DNA from: Niallia sp. FSL W8-0635
GTDB taxonomy: Bacteria > Bacillota > Bacilli > Bacillales > Cytobacillaceae
Assembly (NCBI RefSeq): GCF_038007965.1
Contig: NZ_JBBOYD010000001.1
Span: forward strand, 4,008,501 to 4,072,500
DNA: 64,000 nt
Reading direction: 5' to 3'
Shown: piece by piece, positions 63,931 through 64,000 of the stretch
Layout of the letters: the number at the start of each line of letters is the position of its first letter
How positions within the stretch are numbered: position 1 is the stretch's first letter
Notes under the pieces: model-generated
What the model saw: the letters and a program-made list of their open reading frames with translations, nothing else
What the model was told of the DNA's origin: nothing
Database searches by the model: none
Translations under genes and position numbers: made by a program

Positions 63931-63951
63931 TTGACAAAAGTACGTACATAT
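63931..63951 (+). promoter_or_regulatory. AraR-like operator 4 with overlapping -35 element
   Basis: TTGACA at 63931-63936 runs into AAAAGTACGTACATAT (63936-63951). Operators 3 and 4 are centred about 30 bp apart, allowing cooperative binding. They suggest an AraR-controlled plus-strand gene beyond the window. No convincing -10 was found. Confidence 0.6.
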
Positions 63952-64000
63952 ATTAAGGTGAAGATGTAATAATTATTATAAAAGCAACTCCAATCGATTA

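Overview
The window looks like chromosome from a low-GC Gram-positive, spore-former-type Bacillaceae (Bacillus/Niallia-like). The evidence is the AT-rich sequence, strong AGGAGG-type ribosome binding sites, frequent TTG and GTG starts, LysM/NlpC-P60 and GH18 wall enzymes, a LytR-CpsA-Psr protein, a sortase substrate, and operator boxes like those of Bacillus MhqR and AraR. I saw no rRNA, tRNA, CRISPR array, prophage or complete insertion sequence. The genus is inference.

Layout. 1-6.6 kb (minus strand): a signalling operon of a REC-PAS-GGDEF-EAL-LuxR protein, a large hybrid histidine kinase and a CheR methyltransferase cut by the left edge. 6.9-13.2 kb: cell-envelope genes, namely an LCP transferase, a 4xLysM NlpC/P60 hydrolase, a small secreted protein, a GH18-LysM-PGB hydrolase and a CAP-domain lipoprotein. 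13.3-18.4 kb: a ROK repressor divergent from a polyol dehydrogenase / FGGY kinase / GPH transporter operon. 18.4-20.7 kb: an Mrr-like membrane-anchored nuclease, an ElaA-like acetyltransferase and a glycosyltransferase. 20.9-31.8 kb: a GntR/FCD regulator and a long operon (class III aminotransferase, aldehyde dehydrogenase, Opp/Dpp transporter, YtcJ-like amidohydrolase) with matching operator boxes in front of both units. 31.9-33.9 kb: a methyltransferase, a 45-residue membrane peptide and an orphan Gfo/Idh oxidoreductase. 34-43.6 kb: a ROK regulator plus a sugar ABC transporter, three Gfo/Idh/MocA oxidoreductases, a TIM-barrel isomerase and an MsmX-like ATPase. 44-50 kb: a 1988-residue wall-anchored lamin-tail/metallophosphoesterase protein. 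50.2-55.4 kb: a PadR pair and small stress or metabolic genes. 55.5-60.4 kb: a GPH transporter, a 797-residue putative glycan-active enzyme and a divergent AraC regulator. 60.4-64 kb: an unrecognised 609-residue protein and an AraR-type repressor with AraR-like boxes reaching the right edge.

The most unusual signal is a family of about twenty GC-rich palindromic repeats built on a GGGACGGTTCT core. They occur only at gene and operon boundaries from 9.5 kb to 62.5 kb and never inside the two long catabolic operons. Several sit exactly at gene 3' ends. In four unrelated genes the repeat is translated in the same frame and gives the protein a C-terminal tail of the form EAxGRF(L/Y) before an in-repeat stop codon. 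They resemble REP elements mobilised by RAYT-type transposases, but no transposase is present here.
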